Assembly (NCBI GenBank): GCA_027062035.1
Contig: JAMOUL010000325.1
Coordinates: forward strand, 1-14,986
Direction of reading: 5' to 3'
Length of the DNA stretch: 14,986 nt
Origin: Candidatus Aminicenantota bacterium
GTDB taxonomy: Bacteria > Acidobacteriota > Aminicenantia > S016-38
Under the pieces are notes generated by a model, which saw only the letters and a list, made by a program, of their open reading frames with translations, did no database searches and was not told the origin of the DNA. The translations under genes were made by a program, and so were the position numbers. Shown here in pieces: positions 7,284 through 14,986 of the stretch. Within the stretch, counting starts at the first letter, position 1, and each line of letters opens with the position of its first letter.

Positions 7284-10200
7284 TTATTCCTCCCTTTTTT
7301 TAAATAAATTTATAGAAATTTTTGAAAGTTTCTGTACATTGTCCGGTATCAATTCTTTTTTTTCCAATTGAACAGGAACAACAATGAATGAATAGGAATA
7401 GGAACGGGTTGGATAAAGCATGTACTCGGGATGGGGAAGTGCTCCCCAGCTATTGTCGCCGCCTACCCCCATCTGTTTATAGTCTATGTTAAAGGTGGTA
7501 AGCGGTCTTCTTATCAGCTGACAGGCGTGACGATTCCGTTTTACCACTCCTTCATCAAAATCCTCGTTGAGAAAGTGAAAGGCACTGAAATTAATGAGGG
7601 GCATACCTATAAAGAGAAGACCGTATCCCTTTTTCCCGGTTATAGCCACCCATCTGACATCTGTTCTGTTTCCATTCTCCTGTGGCCTTATGTAGGGGAA
7701 ATATAGTTCATCTACCGACATTCTGTAGATTCCTATCCTGGCACCGTATTTCCTGTCCTGGTATGTTTCGTGGGGACCCCTTCCGTACCAGATTACACGG
7801 TCAAAATCCTCGGGAAGTACCATGCTCATGCCTATTCGTGGAATTTCCGGAATGTTGGGATATATGGGGTGAAGGGTCATTGTGGTTCTTATAGTGCCAT
7901 TTCCCTTTATTTCGTAAACGATGGTGAGTCTGGAGTTTCCTGCGGGAAGGGTGGAGTTTTCCTGTATTCTTACGGTTTTTTCATCCAGTTTCTCTATCCT
8001 TACGCTTTCAATCCTTCTCCTTTTACCTGCATACTTCCATGCTCTGCAGCGGATCTGCATTCCATTGCCAAAATCGTTATCGGTGGGTGCTCTCCAGAAA
8101 TTCGGTACGGGTCCGGATTTGATAAATTCTTTTCCCATGTAAACCATGGAGGTGAAAGTTCCGTTTTTCTCGTTGAATTTGTAGGTGAAGTTTTTAGCCT
8201 TTATTATGGTGACATCTCCGTTTTTTTGCAGCGACAGATGGGGTATGTTATCAGAGATTTGAGCCTGTAAAGGTTTATAGAAGGGTAGTTTAAACTGTTC
8301 CCATGCCACTTCAAAATTAGAGGGGAGAAGCTCAGTTGCCTTTATTGTTCTTACACTTATGTCGAGGTAATATTCCACACCCGGATCAGGGGAAATTCTC
8401 GGGATAGCCAGTTCTATAACAGCTGATTTATGGGGAGCAACGTCAGGGGCATTGGTGGAGTTTTTGTAGATCTGTTTTCCATTTGCCAGAACCTTCCATA
8501 CTATCCTGAAATTTTTGAGATTGGTGAAGTCATACCTGTTTGTAACCTTCACCTCCCCATGTTCCAGCTCCAGTGGTTCAAAGTTCACATACTGATAGAC
8601 TTTTTTTACCTCCCGGAGTGCAGGATGAGGTTTTCTATCAGGATGAACGAGACCGTTAAGGCAGAAATTTCTGTCGCTGGGGAAACCCTCGGGTCCATAG
8701 TCGCCGCCGTATGCCCAGCATTTTTTCCCGTTTATTTCCTTCAGAAGTCCCTGATCAACCCAGTCCCAGATGAATCCTCCCTGGAGCACCGGATACTTAT
8801 ATATAACGTCCCAGTAATCCTTTAAGTTACCGTTGCTGTTTCCCATTGCATGGGAATATTCGCACATTATAAGAGGCCTTTTCCCTGGTTCTGGCTTTGA
8901 TGCGTATTTAATAAGATGTTCTATGGGAGCGTACATTGGATCATAGATGTCCGTATGGGGACCGAGAAGTGCCCTTTCGTACATTATGGGCCTTGAGGGG
9001 TCCCTTTGTTTTATCCAGTTATAGGTTGCCTCAAAGTTTACTCCGTCACCGGCTTCATTTCCGAGGGACCAGATTATAACGGAAGGGTGATTTTTATCCC
9101 TTTCTACCATTCTCATTGTCCTGTCGAGATGCGCCCCTTTCCAGAGAGGGTTGTTACCAAGGGTTCTGTCGGGTCTGTAGCCCATACCATGGGATTCTAT
9201 ATTTGCCTCATCCACAAGGTATATTCCATACCTGTCACACAGGTCATACCACCCTGGATCATTGGGATAATGGCTGGTTCTTACAGCATTTATGTTGAAC
9301 CTCTTCATGAGCTTTATATCCTGGAGCATGGAATCTACTGAAACCACGTGTCCTTTTATGGGATCGTGTTCGTGTCTGTTAACCCCCTTTATGTAGATAG
9401 GAACACCGTTTAAAAGGAGCTGTCCATCTTTTATTTCCACCTTTCTGAAGCCTATATTGCTGGATAAAACTTCCAGAATTTTTCCCGAGTCATTCTTCAG
9501 TATAAGGATAAGGTGGTAAAGATTGGGGAATTCTGCTGACCATTTTTCAGGGCTGGAAACGTTCCAGTGGACACCAACCCTTTTTTTTCCTTTTTTGGTG
9601 AGGAAAACAGGAGAGGAGTATCTGGCTATTCTTTTGCCCTTTTTATCCAGTAGATAGGCTTCCAGAATGTATCTCCTTGATTGAGCTTCTGAAAACTTTC
9701 TAAGAATTATTTCCAGGTCAACCACCCCATCTCTGTAATCGCTGTCAAGGTCTACCCTGGCAAAGTAGTCCCATATATGCACCGGAGGAACGGCATATAG
9801 AAAAACGTCCCTTTCTATACCGCTGAGACGCCAGAAATCCTGATCCTCCAGATAGCTGCCATCGCTCCAGCGGTAGACCTCCACTGATATAGAATTTTTT
9901 CCAGGTCTGAGGTATCGGGTTATGTTAAATTCCGCAGGCGTTTTGCTGCCCTGGCTGTATCCCACCCTTTTGCCGTTTATCCAGACGTAAAATGCTGAGC
10001 GAACCCCTCCAAAGTGAAGGATTATCTGCCTGTCCTTCCATTTTTCCGGGACCGTGAAATATCTTTTATATGAACCCACAGGATTATAGTTGTGGGGGAT
10101 ATGGGGAGGGGTGGGTGTAAGGGCAGGGGACAGGAAGGGATAATCCGAGTTGTCATAGATGGGAAACCCATATCCCTGCATCTGCCAGTCAGATGGGACA

Positions 10201-10496
10201 GGAATGTGGTTCCACCTGCTTACATCGTAATCCTCCCTGTAAAAGTTTACGGGCCTTTCCGATGGCTTTCTTACCCAGTAAAATTTCCATGTTCCATTCA
10301 AAGATTTAAAATAAGGAGATTTTTCCCATATGTTTTCCAGAGCTTGCTTCACGGATGAATAAGGAATATAAAATGTATGGGGTTCTTCCCTGTTTATGGC
10401 AAATACCAGGGGATTTTCCCAGTCCGGTGTCTGTGCCATGCACGGAATAAAAACCATTATGGTGAGAAGCCCTGATAAAAGAGTTCTCTTTATCAT
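7284..10496 (-). CDS. Secreted LacZ-type beta-galactosidase, family GH2
   Basis: At 1070 residues this has the full five-domain LacZ build plus a signal peptide (1-21, ending C-M-A before Q-T-P), so unlike E. coli LacZ it is exported. The N-terminal sugar-binding domain covers about 55-235 (G-T-W-K-F-Y, P-S-D-W-Q, Y-L-E-D-Q-D-F-W-R-L-S-G-I-x-R). The barrel (about 350-640) has N-R-H-E-H-D (373-378), R-T-S-H-Y-P (406-411), W-S-L-G-N-E with acid/base E481, and M-C-E-Y-S-H-A-M-G-N-S with nucleophile E546. W-D-W-V-D-Q-G (577-583) follows. The C-terminal small-chain domain is present (N-F-W-R-A-P-T-D-N-D and W-Y-G-R-G-P-x-E-x-Y). It would remove terminal beta-galactose; the natural substrate is probably a glycan side chain rather than free lactose. 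A GGGAGGG Shine-Dalgarno (10501-10507) sits four bases before the ATG. The 26-base gap to the GH3 gene is the widest in the cluster. Confidence 0.95.
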   Translation of the reverse strand: MIKRTLLSGLLTIMVFIPCMAQTPDWENPLVFAINREEPHTFYIPYSSVKQALENIWEKSPYFKSLNGTWKFYWVRKPSERPVNFYREDYDVSRWNHIPVPSDWQMQGYGFPIYDNSDYPFLSPALTPTPPHIPHNYNPVGSYKRYFTVPEKWKDRQIILHFGGVRSAFYVWINGKRVGYSQGSKTPAEFNITRYLRPGKNSISVEVYRWSDGSYLEDQDFWRLSGIERDVFLYAVPPVHIWDYFARVDLDSDYRDGVVDLEIILRKFSEAQSRRYILEAYLLDKKGKRIARYSSPVFLTKKGKKRVGVHWNVSSPEKWSAEFPNLYHLILILKNDSGKILEVLSSNIGFRKVEIKDGQLLLNGVPIYIKGVNRHEHDPIKGHVVSVDSMLQDIKLMKRFNINAVRTSHYPNDPGWYDLCDRYGIYLVDEANIESHGMGYRPDRTLGNNPLWKGAHLDRTMRMVERDKNHPSVIIWSLGNEAGDGVNFEATYNWIKQRDPSRPIMYERALLGPHTDIYDPMYAPIEHLIKYASKPEPGKRPLIMCEYSHAMGNSNGNLKDYWDVIYKYPVLQGGFIWDWVDQGLLKEINGKKCWAYGGDYGPEGFPSDRNFCLNGLVHPDRKPHPALREVKKVYQYVNFEPLELEHGEVKVTNRYDFTNLKNFRIVWKVLANGKQIYKNSTNAPDVAPHKSAVIELAIPRISPDPGVEYYLDISVRTIKATELLPSNFEVAWEQFKLPFYKPLQAQISDNIPHLSLQKNGDVTIIKAKNFTYKFNEKNGTFTSMVYMGKEFIKSGPVPNFWRAPTDNDFGNGMQIRCRAWKYAGKRRRIESVRIEKLDEKTVRIQENSTLPAGNSRLTIVYEIKGNGTIRTTMTLHPIYPNIPEIPRIGMSMVLPEDFDRVIWYGRGPHETYQDRKYGARIGIYRMSVDELYFPYIRPQENGNRTDVRWVAITGKKGYGLLFIGMPLINFSAFHFLNEDFDEGVVKRNRHACQLIRRPLTTFNIDYKQMGVGGDNSWGALPHPEYMLYPTRSYSYSFIVVPVQLEKKELIPDNVQKLSKISINLFKKREE

Positions 10497-10522
10497 TTTA
10501 CCCTCCCGGGAGCTGTTTGCTG

Positions 10523-13039
10523 TTATAGTTTGATTTCTGCCCTTAACCTTATATCCCTTGAGGAGCTTCCCACAAGAAATGTGTATTTACCCCTCTGAAG
10601 GACCCATTTATTTCTTTTTGCATCAAAATACCTGAGATCTTCCGGGTTAATAATGATTCTGATCACTTTACTTTCACCTGGATTAAGGAATACCTTCCTG
10701 AATCCCTTCAATTCCTTTTCAGGTCTCGGAACATTCCCTTCGGGTGGTGCTACATAAACCTGAACCACTTCAGCGCCGGGTCTTTTTCCCGTGTTGGAAA
10801 GCTCCAGGGAGACCTCTATATTTCCATTGAGTATCCTCTGTACCTGAATATTTTTGTAGCTGAAGTTTGTATAGGAAAGACCATAACCAAATGGGTATAG
10901 TGGTTCGATATCGTTTCTGTCGAGATAGCGATATCCCACAAAAATTCCTTCGTGATAAATTGCTTTGAGGCTTTTGTCTTTGTATCCTTTAAATCCCGGA
11001 CAATCCCGGGGACTTTTAAACCATGAGAAGGGAAGTTTTCCCGAAGGATTGTAGTCACCAAAGATTATGGAAGCAATTGCATTCCCTTCTTCCTGTCCCG
11101 GATACCATGCCTCGAGAATAGCTGGAACCCTGTCCACCCATTTGTTAATCAAAATCGGAGAGCCATTTATTAAAATCACAGCTGTTCTTGGATTGGCCCT
11201 GACTACTTCAAGTATGAGCCTGTTCTGCTCTGGAATTTCCATGTCAGGGCGATCCCAGCTTTCGGTTTCAAAATGGGCAGAAAGCCCGGCGAATATAAGG
11301 GCTACATCAGCCTTTTTTGCAATTTCTACAGCTTCCCTTAGAGGGTCCACTCCCGGAATTTCCCACCCGAATTTGAACTCGGAGACTGCCCAGGAGGCAG
11401 AGTACTCGATTTTGATGTCGTATTTTTTACCACCCTGCAGTGGAATTTCCACGCTTTTAAGGGAAACCACCATGTTTCTGGCAGGGTCCTTCCAGTTTTC
11501 CAGTACAACCTTGCCGTTCAGATAAACCCTTATGCCCCCGTCACACAGGAATTTAAGTCTATATTTTCCAGATACCGGAGGCAGCAGTTTTCCTGTCCAT
11601 CTTATAGAAAATTCATTTCTATCATTTCCCTGTTCTATTTCCGGCTCAGGTGGGTCATAGGCCCAGTTGAAGTAGAGTTCCGGATCGATCCTCTTTATTA
11701 CCGGCTTACCCTTCAGGCTTCCGTTGTTGAAATACTCTCCGAGCAGGCCGTTTTTTCCAGAGTAGAGGAGGTATCTGGTATCCACAGGGAGAACGTCGTC
11801 CTTTATCCCTGTTCCCGGGGCATAAAAAACCTTTATTGAGTTTCCAGCTCTTTTCTCGATGGCTTCCAGAGGAGAAACTTTGTAATAGGGTTTTACCATG
11901 GAACTTCCACCTCCCCCTGTGCGGGCGTACCTGGCGTTTGGACCAATCACTGCAATGGAGCGGATTTTATTAAGATCAATGGGAAGAAGATTATCGTTTT
12001 TGAGCAATACCATGGATTCCTGTGCTGCCTTCAGTGCAAGAGAGTTGTGGGACCTTATAATTTCCCTCTCAGATATGTTCTCTTTCTCTTCTTGCGGTTC
12101 CAGACTGAATAAGCCAGCTTCGAACATTACTGTAAGTATTCTTTTTACCTTATCATTGATTATGGCTTCGCTTACACTGCCTTCCTTTACCGCTTCAAGG
12201 AGCTTTTTCCCGAAATGTTTCCCATAGGGCATTTCTATGTCCAGTCCCGCAAGGGCAGCCTTTACAGTGCTGTGGGTTGCACCCCAGTCAGATACCACAA
12301 ATCCCCTGAATCCCCATTGTTCCCTGAGTATGTCTATGAGAAGATGTTTATTTTCAGAGCAGTAGTCACCATTTACCTTGTTGTATGCTGCCATCACACA
12401 CCATACTCCTGCATCCTTTACCGCTTTTCTGAAGGCAGGGAGATATATTTCCTGGAGGGCTCTTTCGCTTACTATCACATCTATTCTGGTTCTGTTCCAT
12501 TCCTGATTGTTGGCGACATAATGTTTTACACATGCGATAACCCCTTCCTTCTGAACTCCACGGATGAATCCCTCTGCAATTTTTCCGGCAAGAAAGGGGT
12601 CCTCCCCATAGCTTTCAAAATTTCTTCCTCCCACCGGAATTCTGTGAATATTTACACATGGTGCAAGAAGGACGTTTCTTCCCTTGGCCTTAAGTTCCTC
12701 AGCCATTGCATTTCCTATTTTCTCTATAAGTTCAGGATTCCATGTGGCAGCCATTGCCACAGGGGCCGGAAATGCTGTTGATTTTCCCCACCTTACACCG
12801 GCAGGGCCATCGCTCATCTTAAGGGCAGGAATTTTTAACCTTTTGTTTTCGGGAACCTCAAATCCTGTACCGCTCAACAGTGCAATTTTTTCCTGGATTG
12901 TCATTCTCTTCATTAGATCACTGATTCTTACGTCTATGGGATACGACGGGTCAAGGTAAACCGGTTTTTGATTTGAGGCCAGTAAAACAAGGGAAAGAAT
13001 TGCAATAAATAGAAATATTAAAATAAGCTTTCTTGACAT
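10523..13039 (-). CDS. Secreted GH3 beta-glucosidase-like enzyme with inserted PA14 domain
   Basis: The 838-residue product is a retaining exo-beta-glycosidase, most likely a beta-glucosidase. Residues 1-22 are a signal peptide. The first GH3 domain (about 30-310) shows M-S-D-G-P-A-G-V-R (75-83), G-R-N-F-E-S-Y-G-E-D-P (138-148), K-H-Y (172-174) and V-V-S-D-W-G (248-253) with nucleophile D251. The second domain begins near 335 and is interrupted by a PA14 module (about 430-560: G-L-L-G-E-Y-F early, then F-x-C-D-G-G-I-R-V-Y-L-N-G-K). The acid/base candidate is E593 in E-T-E-S-W-D-R, matching the E-x-E-G-x-D-R motif of PA14-containing GH3 enzymes such as Kluyveromyces BglI, though G is replaced by S here. 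A fibronectin-III-like domain (about 730-838) closes the protein. Beta-xylosidase or other specificity remains possible. TAA-A-ATG joins it to the DUF4125 gene, with AAAGGGGG as Shine-Dalgarno. Confidence 0.93.
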   Translation of the reverse strand: MSRKLILIFLFIAILSLVLLASNQKPVYLDPSYPIDVRISDLMKRMTIQEKIALLSGTGFEVPENKRLKIPALKMSDGPAGVRWGKSTAFPAPVAMAATWNPELIEKIGNAMAEELKAKGRNVLLAPCVNIHRIPVGGRNFESYGEDPFLAGKIAEGFIRGVQKEGVIACVKHYVANNQEWNRTRIDVIVSERALQEIYLPAFRKAVKDAGVWCVMAAYNKVNGDYCSENKHLLIDILREQWGFRGFVVSDWGATHSTVKAALAGLDIEMPYGKHFGKKLLEAVKEGSVSEAIINDKVKRILTVMFEAGLFSLEPQEEKENISEREIIRSHNSLALKAAQESMVLLKNDNLLPIDLNKIRSIAVIGPNARYARTGGGGSSMVKPYYKVSPLEAIEKRAGNSIKVFYAPGTGIKDDVLPVDTRYLLYSGKNGLLGEYFNNGSLKGKPVIKRIDPELYFNWAYDPPEPEIEQGNDRNEFSIRWTGKLLPPVSGKYRLKFLCDGGIRVYLNGKVVLENWKDPARNMVVSLKSVEIPLQGGKKYDIKIEYSASWAVSEFKFGWEIPGVDPLREAVEIAKKADVALIFAGLSAHFETESWDRPDMEIPEQNRLILEVVRANPRTAVILINGSPILINKWVDRVPAILEAWYPGQEEGNAIASIIFGDYNPSGKLPFSWFKSPRDCPGFKGYKDKSLKAIYHEGIFVGYRYLDRNDIEPLYPFGYGLSYTNFSYKNIQVQRILNGNIEVSLELSNTGKRPGAEVVQVYVAPPEGNVPRPEKELKGFRKVFLNPGESKVIRIIINPEDLRYFDAKRNKWVLQRGKYTFLVGSSSRDIRLRAEIKL

Positions 13040-13040
13040 T

Positions 13041-13595
13041 TTACCCCCTTTCTTTATTTTTTAACCTTTTTCTAACTTCTTCAAATGATGAGAAACCGGA
13101 TTTTTTGAAGAGGTATTTATAGGATTCCTCTGCAAGGTTGATTCCCTTTTCCCTGGCACTTTTCACGTCTATAAAATAAAGTCTCAGGGTTTTTTCGGAA
13201 AAGGTTTCAAGTTCGCATGCCAGGTAGGTCCTGAATTTCTCGGGGTTCCGGGAAAAAAGTTCCGGGTATTCTTCGGATAGTTCTTTAATCCATTCCGATT
13301 CTATTTCTACAATTTTATGAATTACAGGATTTTCCTGAAGGGGAGGTATAAGTCCCTCTATCCTTGCGTATTTTTCCGTTAGAAGATTTCTGCCCTCAAC
13401 CTCTGCCCTGAGCAGGTCATCCAGATAGGAGGATAAGGTTTGAGTTGATAAAGGGAAAAACCTTGCTTCCCTGTTTAGTCTGAATGCTTCAGGGGATTTT
13501 CTGCATTCTTCACTGGAAGTATTCATTTTCAGAAACATGGAGTATTCAATTTCAACGATTTCCTTCAGGATTTTTTCCTTTTTACCGCCTCCCAA
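13041..13595 (-). CDS. DUF4125 family protein, TTG start, internally duplicated
   Basis: This 184-residue protein has no signal peptide or membrane segment and is mostly helical and charged, so it is probably cytoplasmic. I-V-E-I-E-Y-S-M-F near the start, C-R-K-S-P-E-A-F-R (31-39) and S-Y-L-D-D-L-x-x-A-x-x-E-G-R-N-L-L-T-E-K-Y-A-R (56-78) match what I know of DUF4125, a family of unknown function. The second half repeats the first: I-V-E-I-E (13-17 and 95-99), P-E-x-F-R (35-39 and 118-122), Y-x-x-D (57-60 and 140-143) and G-x-N-L-x-x-E-x-Y (68-76, 151-159), an offset of 82-83 residues. No ATG lies near the start; TTG at 13595 is supported by AAAGGAGG (13604-13611) eight bases upstream, inside the end of the EamA gene. 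The gene sits one base from both neighbours, so it is surely co-transcribed with them. Its role with glycosidases is unknown. Confidence 0.85.
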   Translation of the reverse strand: MGGGKKEKILKEIVEIEYSMFLKMNTSSEECRKSPEAFRLNREARFFPLSTQTLSSYLDDLLRAEVEGRNLLTEKYARIEGLIPPLQENPVIHKIVEIESEWIKELSEEYPELFSRNPEKFRTYLACELETFSEKTLRLYFIDVKSAREKGINLAEESYKYLFKKSGFSSFEEVRKRLKNKERG

Positions 13596-13596
13596 T

Positions 13597-14487
13597 TCAG
13601 ATGCCTCCTTTGCCGCGGGAAACGAGATATAGCTGGGAGATTATCATACCTGCAAACATCAGTCCGCATCCCATAAATTCCCTCACAGAAAGTCTTTCTC
13701 CCAGTATAACCCATCCTCCAAGAACTGCAAAAACAGTTTCCATACTGAGGATTATGGCGGCATGGGAAGGGTGGGCATCCCTCTGGGCAACCACCTGAAG
13801 TGTGTAGGCTATGCCAGCAGAGAAAACCCCTGCATAGATTATGGGTATCCATGCGGCGAGTATTTGGTGGATATTGATCCTTTCGAAGGCCAGGGCGGTA
13901 AGGGTGCTGAGGAAGGAAACAGTTAAAAACTGTAGAAAGGCGAGCTTTATGGTATCCATTCTCGGGGCGAAGTGACCTATAAGATGCACGTGAACTGCCC
14001 AGAACAGGGCCCCTATAAGCACCAGAAGATCTCCCCTTTCCATTTTTAGTCCTGTTTTTACACTCAAGAGGTACAAACCGACTACCGCCAGCATGGCACC
14101 TGCCCATACTCCTGTTCCGGATTTTTTACCCAGGAAAAGACCGAGTATGGGAACGATGATCACATATAATCCTGTAATAAAGCCTGCCTTTCCTGCAGTG
14201 GTATAAACTATTCCCACCTGCTGAAAGGAGACGCCCATAAAAATGGCAACTCCTGCGATCAGGCCTGGAAGCAACAGGGAACCGGATGTTATTTTTTCTC
14301 CTGTGTTTCGAATCATTATCAGGGGTATAAGTACCACGCTCCCCAGGGCAAACCTTATTCCGTTAAACAGGAAAGGTCCTATGTGTTCCATTCCTGCCCT
14401 CTGTGCTACAAAGGCAAAACCCCAGATTATGGCAGCAAGGAGAAGAAGAATGTCTGATTTTAATGTTCTTGTTCTGGGATCCTGCAT
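13597..14487 (-). CDS. EamA (DMT superfamily) transporter
   Basis: The 296-residue product is an inner-membrane permease with about ten hydrophobic helices, formed by two EamA repeats (roughly 9-145 and 152-288). The first repeat opens with L-A-A-I-I-W-G-F-A-F-V-A-Q-R, the usual EamA start; the segment T-T-A-G-K-A-G-F-I-T-G-L-Y-V-I-I-V-P closes its helix 3-4 region. The second opens G-D-L-L-V-L-I-G-A-L-F-W-A-V-H-V and contains the S-M-E-T-V-F-A-V-L-G-G-W motif near the end. Family members export amino acids, nucleosides or metabolites, so substrate cannot be read from sequence; the upstream ornithine cyclodeaminase-like gene hints at an amino-acid-type compound. The start is uncertain: ATG at 14487 is two bases after the upstream stop, and TTG at 14493 would overlap that stop as TTGA. 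Neither has an ideally spaced Shine-Dalgarno, so translational coupling is likely. The length is normal for the family. Confidence 0.9.
   Translation of the reverse strand: MQDPRTRTLKSDILLLLAAIIWGFAFVAQRAGMEHIGPFLFNGIRFALGSVVLIPLIMIRNTGEKITSGSLLLPGLIAGVAIFMGVSFQQVGIVYTTAGKAGFITGLYVIIVPILGLFLGKKSGTGVWAGAMLAVVGLYLLSVKTGLKMERGDLLVLIGALFWAVHVHLIGHFAPRMDTIKLAFLQFLTVSFLSTLTALAFERINIHQILAAWIPIIYAGVFSAGIAYTLQVVAQRDAHPSHAAIILSMETVFAVLGGWVILGERLSVREFMGCGLMFAGMIISQLYLVSRGKGGI
13604..13611 (-). promoter_or_regulatory. Shine-Dalgarno AAAGGAGG supporting the TTG start of the DUF4125 gene
   Basis: Read on the minus strand, AAAGGAGG ends eight bases before the TTG at 13595-13593. It lies within the final codons of the EamA gene, whose TGA is separated from the TTG by one base. 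The next in-frame ATG is about 19 codons in and would remove the conserved I-V-E-I-E motif. Confidence 0.65.
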
Positions 14488-14489
14488 AA

Positions 14490-14986
14490 TCAAATTAAAG
14501 GAATTTCCCTTCCAAGGTTCTTACTCTCAGAGTTTTTTAAGGCTATTTTAGCCGACACAAGGTCCTGAACAGCATTCCCCACGGATTTAAAGAGGGTTAT
14601 TTCTTCCGTGCCGTTTCTTCCCTGTTTCTTTCCCGCAATGATTTCCCCTATTTCCCCATAAATATCTTCCCTTTTGATTTTCCCTTCCTTTAAAGGAATG
14701 ATCAGGTCTCCGGCTTCTGTAAGGCAGGATTCCATGTGGTCCACCACAATTTTTGAGGCAGCCACGGTTTCTGCAGGAATTTCCCTGCCATCCGGTTTAT
14801 ATGCCCCCACCGCGTTTATGTGTACCCCTTTTTTTATTTCGTCGTGGGAAAACACGGGATTTTTTGAGGTTGTCGCTGTGCATATTATATCGGCTTCCCT
14901 TAGCACCTTTCTGGAAGCGGGGACTATGACCTCAATATTCAATTTTCCTTCCATTTCCCCTGCAAATGTTTTTGCCTTTTCTTCTT
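14490..14986 (-). CDS. Ornithine cyclodeaminase / mu-crystallin family protein, N-terminal part outside window
   Basis: About 165 C-terminal residues of a family that is normally near 310-330 residues; the frame stays open to the window edge, so the internal ATG at 14954 is not the real start. Family members are NAD(P)-dependent enzymes: ornithine cyclodeaminase, alanine dehydrogenase, or ketimine (Delta1-piperideine/pyrroline-2-carboxylate) reductase. Visible marks are A-D-I-I-C-T-A-T-T-S-K-N-P-V-F at the end of the Rossmann fold, H-I-N-A-V-G-A-Y-K-P-D-G-R-E-I in the active-site loop, V-V-D-H-M-E-S-C-L-T-E-A-G-D-L, and the C-terminal T-L-F-K-S-V-G-N-A-V-Q-D-L. The G-A-x-x-P-D-x-R-E form is closer to the mu-crystallin/ketimine reductase group than to classical Pseudomonas ornithine cyclodeaminase (G-G-D-C-P), but the N-terminal substrate-binding half is missing. 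The stop lies at the EamA start, so the two are probably co-translated. Confidence 0.9.
   Translation of the reverse strand, partial: EEKAKTFAGEMEGKLNIEVIVPASRKVLREADIICTATTSKNPVFSHDEIKKGVHINAVGAYKPDGREIPAETVAASKIVVDHMESCLTEAGDLIIPLKEGKIKREDIYGEIGEIIAGKKQGRNGTEEITLFKSVGNAVQDLVSAKIALKNSESKNLGREIPLI

Noticed and set aside
7770..8270. A 166-codon plus-strand frame, and other plus-strand frames across 7431-9341
   Set aside because: All are antisense to the LacZ-type gene, lack convincing ribosome sites and show no family features; they are shadows of that gene's codon bias.
12215..12781. A 188-codon open frame on the plus strand
   Set aside because: It lies wholly antisense to the GH3 catalytic domain, whose motifs are all intact on the other strand. 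Its product is cysteine- and serine-rich with no recognisable domain.
13565..14107. A 180-codon minus-strand frame overlapping the EamA gene
   Set aside because: It runs out of phase through the EamA gene; the EamA frame carries the hydrophobic helices and motifs, while this frame gives a composition typical of a shifted reading.

Overview
The window reads as part of a polysaccharide-degradation island from a bacterium. The gene starts carry Shine-Dalgarno sequences, the secreted enzymes have Sec-type signal peptides, and one intergenic region holds sigma-70-like promoter boxes. Base composition is moderately AT-rich and AGG/AGA arginine codons are frequent. Many secreted exo-glycosidases beside a six-bladed beta-propeller protein with a G-R-R-G-E-G-P-G-E-F motif recalls Aminicenantes/Acidobacteriota-type genomes. 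That placement is a low-confidence impression.

Layout. At the left edge (1-498, + strand) lies the C-terminal part of a protein with conserved-looking G-D-C and G-C-P motifs. Convergent to it is a secreted family GH2 enzyme of the beta-mannosidase/exo-glucosaminidase branch (521-3457, - strand). Divergent from that, across a 92-bp promoter region, is a secreted beta-propeller protein (3550-4617, + strand). The rest of the window (4692-14986) is one tightly packed minus-strand cluster. In transcription order it encodes an ornithine cyclodeaminase/mu-crystallin-family protein (5' part beyond the window), an EamA-type DMT transporter, a DUF4125 protein, a GH3 beta-glucosidase-like enzyme with an inserted PA14 domain, a LacZ-type GH2 beta-galactosidase, a GH27 alpha-galactosidase and a GH29 alpha-L-fucosidase. 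Junctions are 4-base overlaps or one to two bases, except 26 bases between GH3 and LacZ, so these genes are probably co-transcribed from a promoter outside the window.

How the genes fit together (inference). The five glycosidases appear to be exported exo-acting enzymes. Together they could strip alpha-fucose, alpha-galactose, beta-galactose, beta-glucose (or a related beta-sugar) and beta-mannose/beta-glucosamine from a branched heteroglycan. Fucosylated xyloglucan, galactoglucomannan or a host-type glycan are all possible. No SusC/SusD pair, sugar ABC transporter, endo-acting hydrolase or dedicated regulator is visible.

Points of most interest: the DUF4125 protein between transporter and glycosidase genes has a clear internal duplication with an offset of about 83 residues; the divergent promoter region gives the isolated GH2 gene what looks like a leaderless start and the propeller gene an 11-base leader; and the GH2 enzyme mixes exo-glucosaminidase-like and mannosidase-like features. 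No gene-free stretch exceeds 92 bases. I saw no tRNA, rRNA, CRISPR array, insertion sequence or attachment site.
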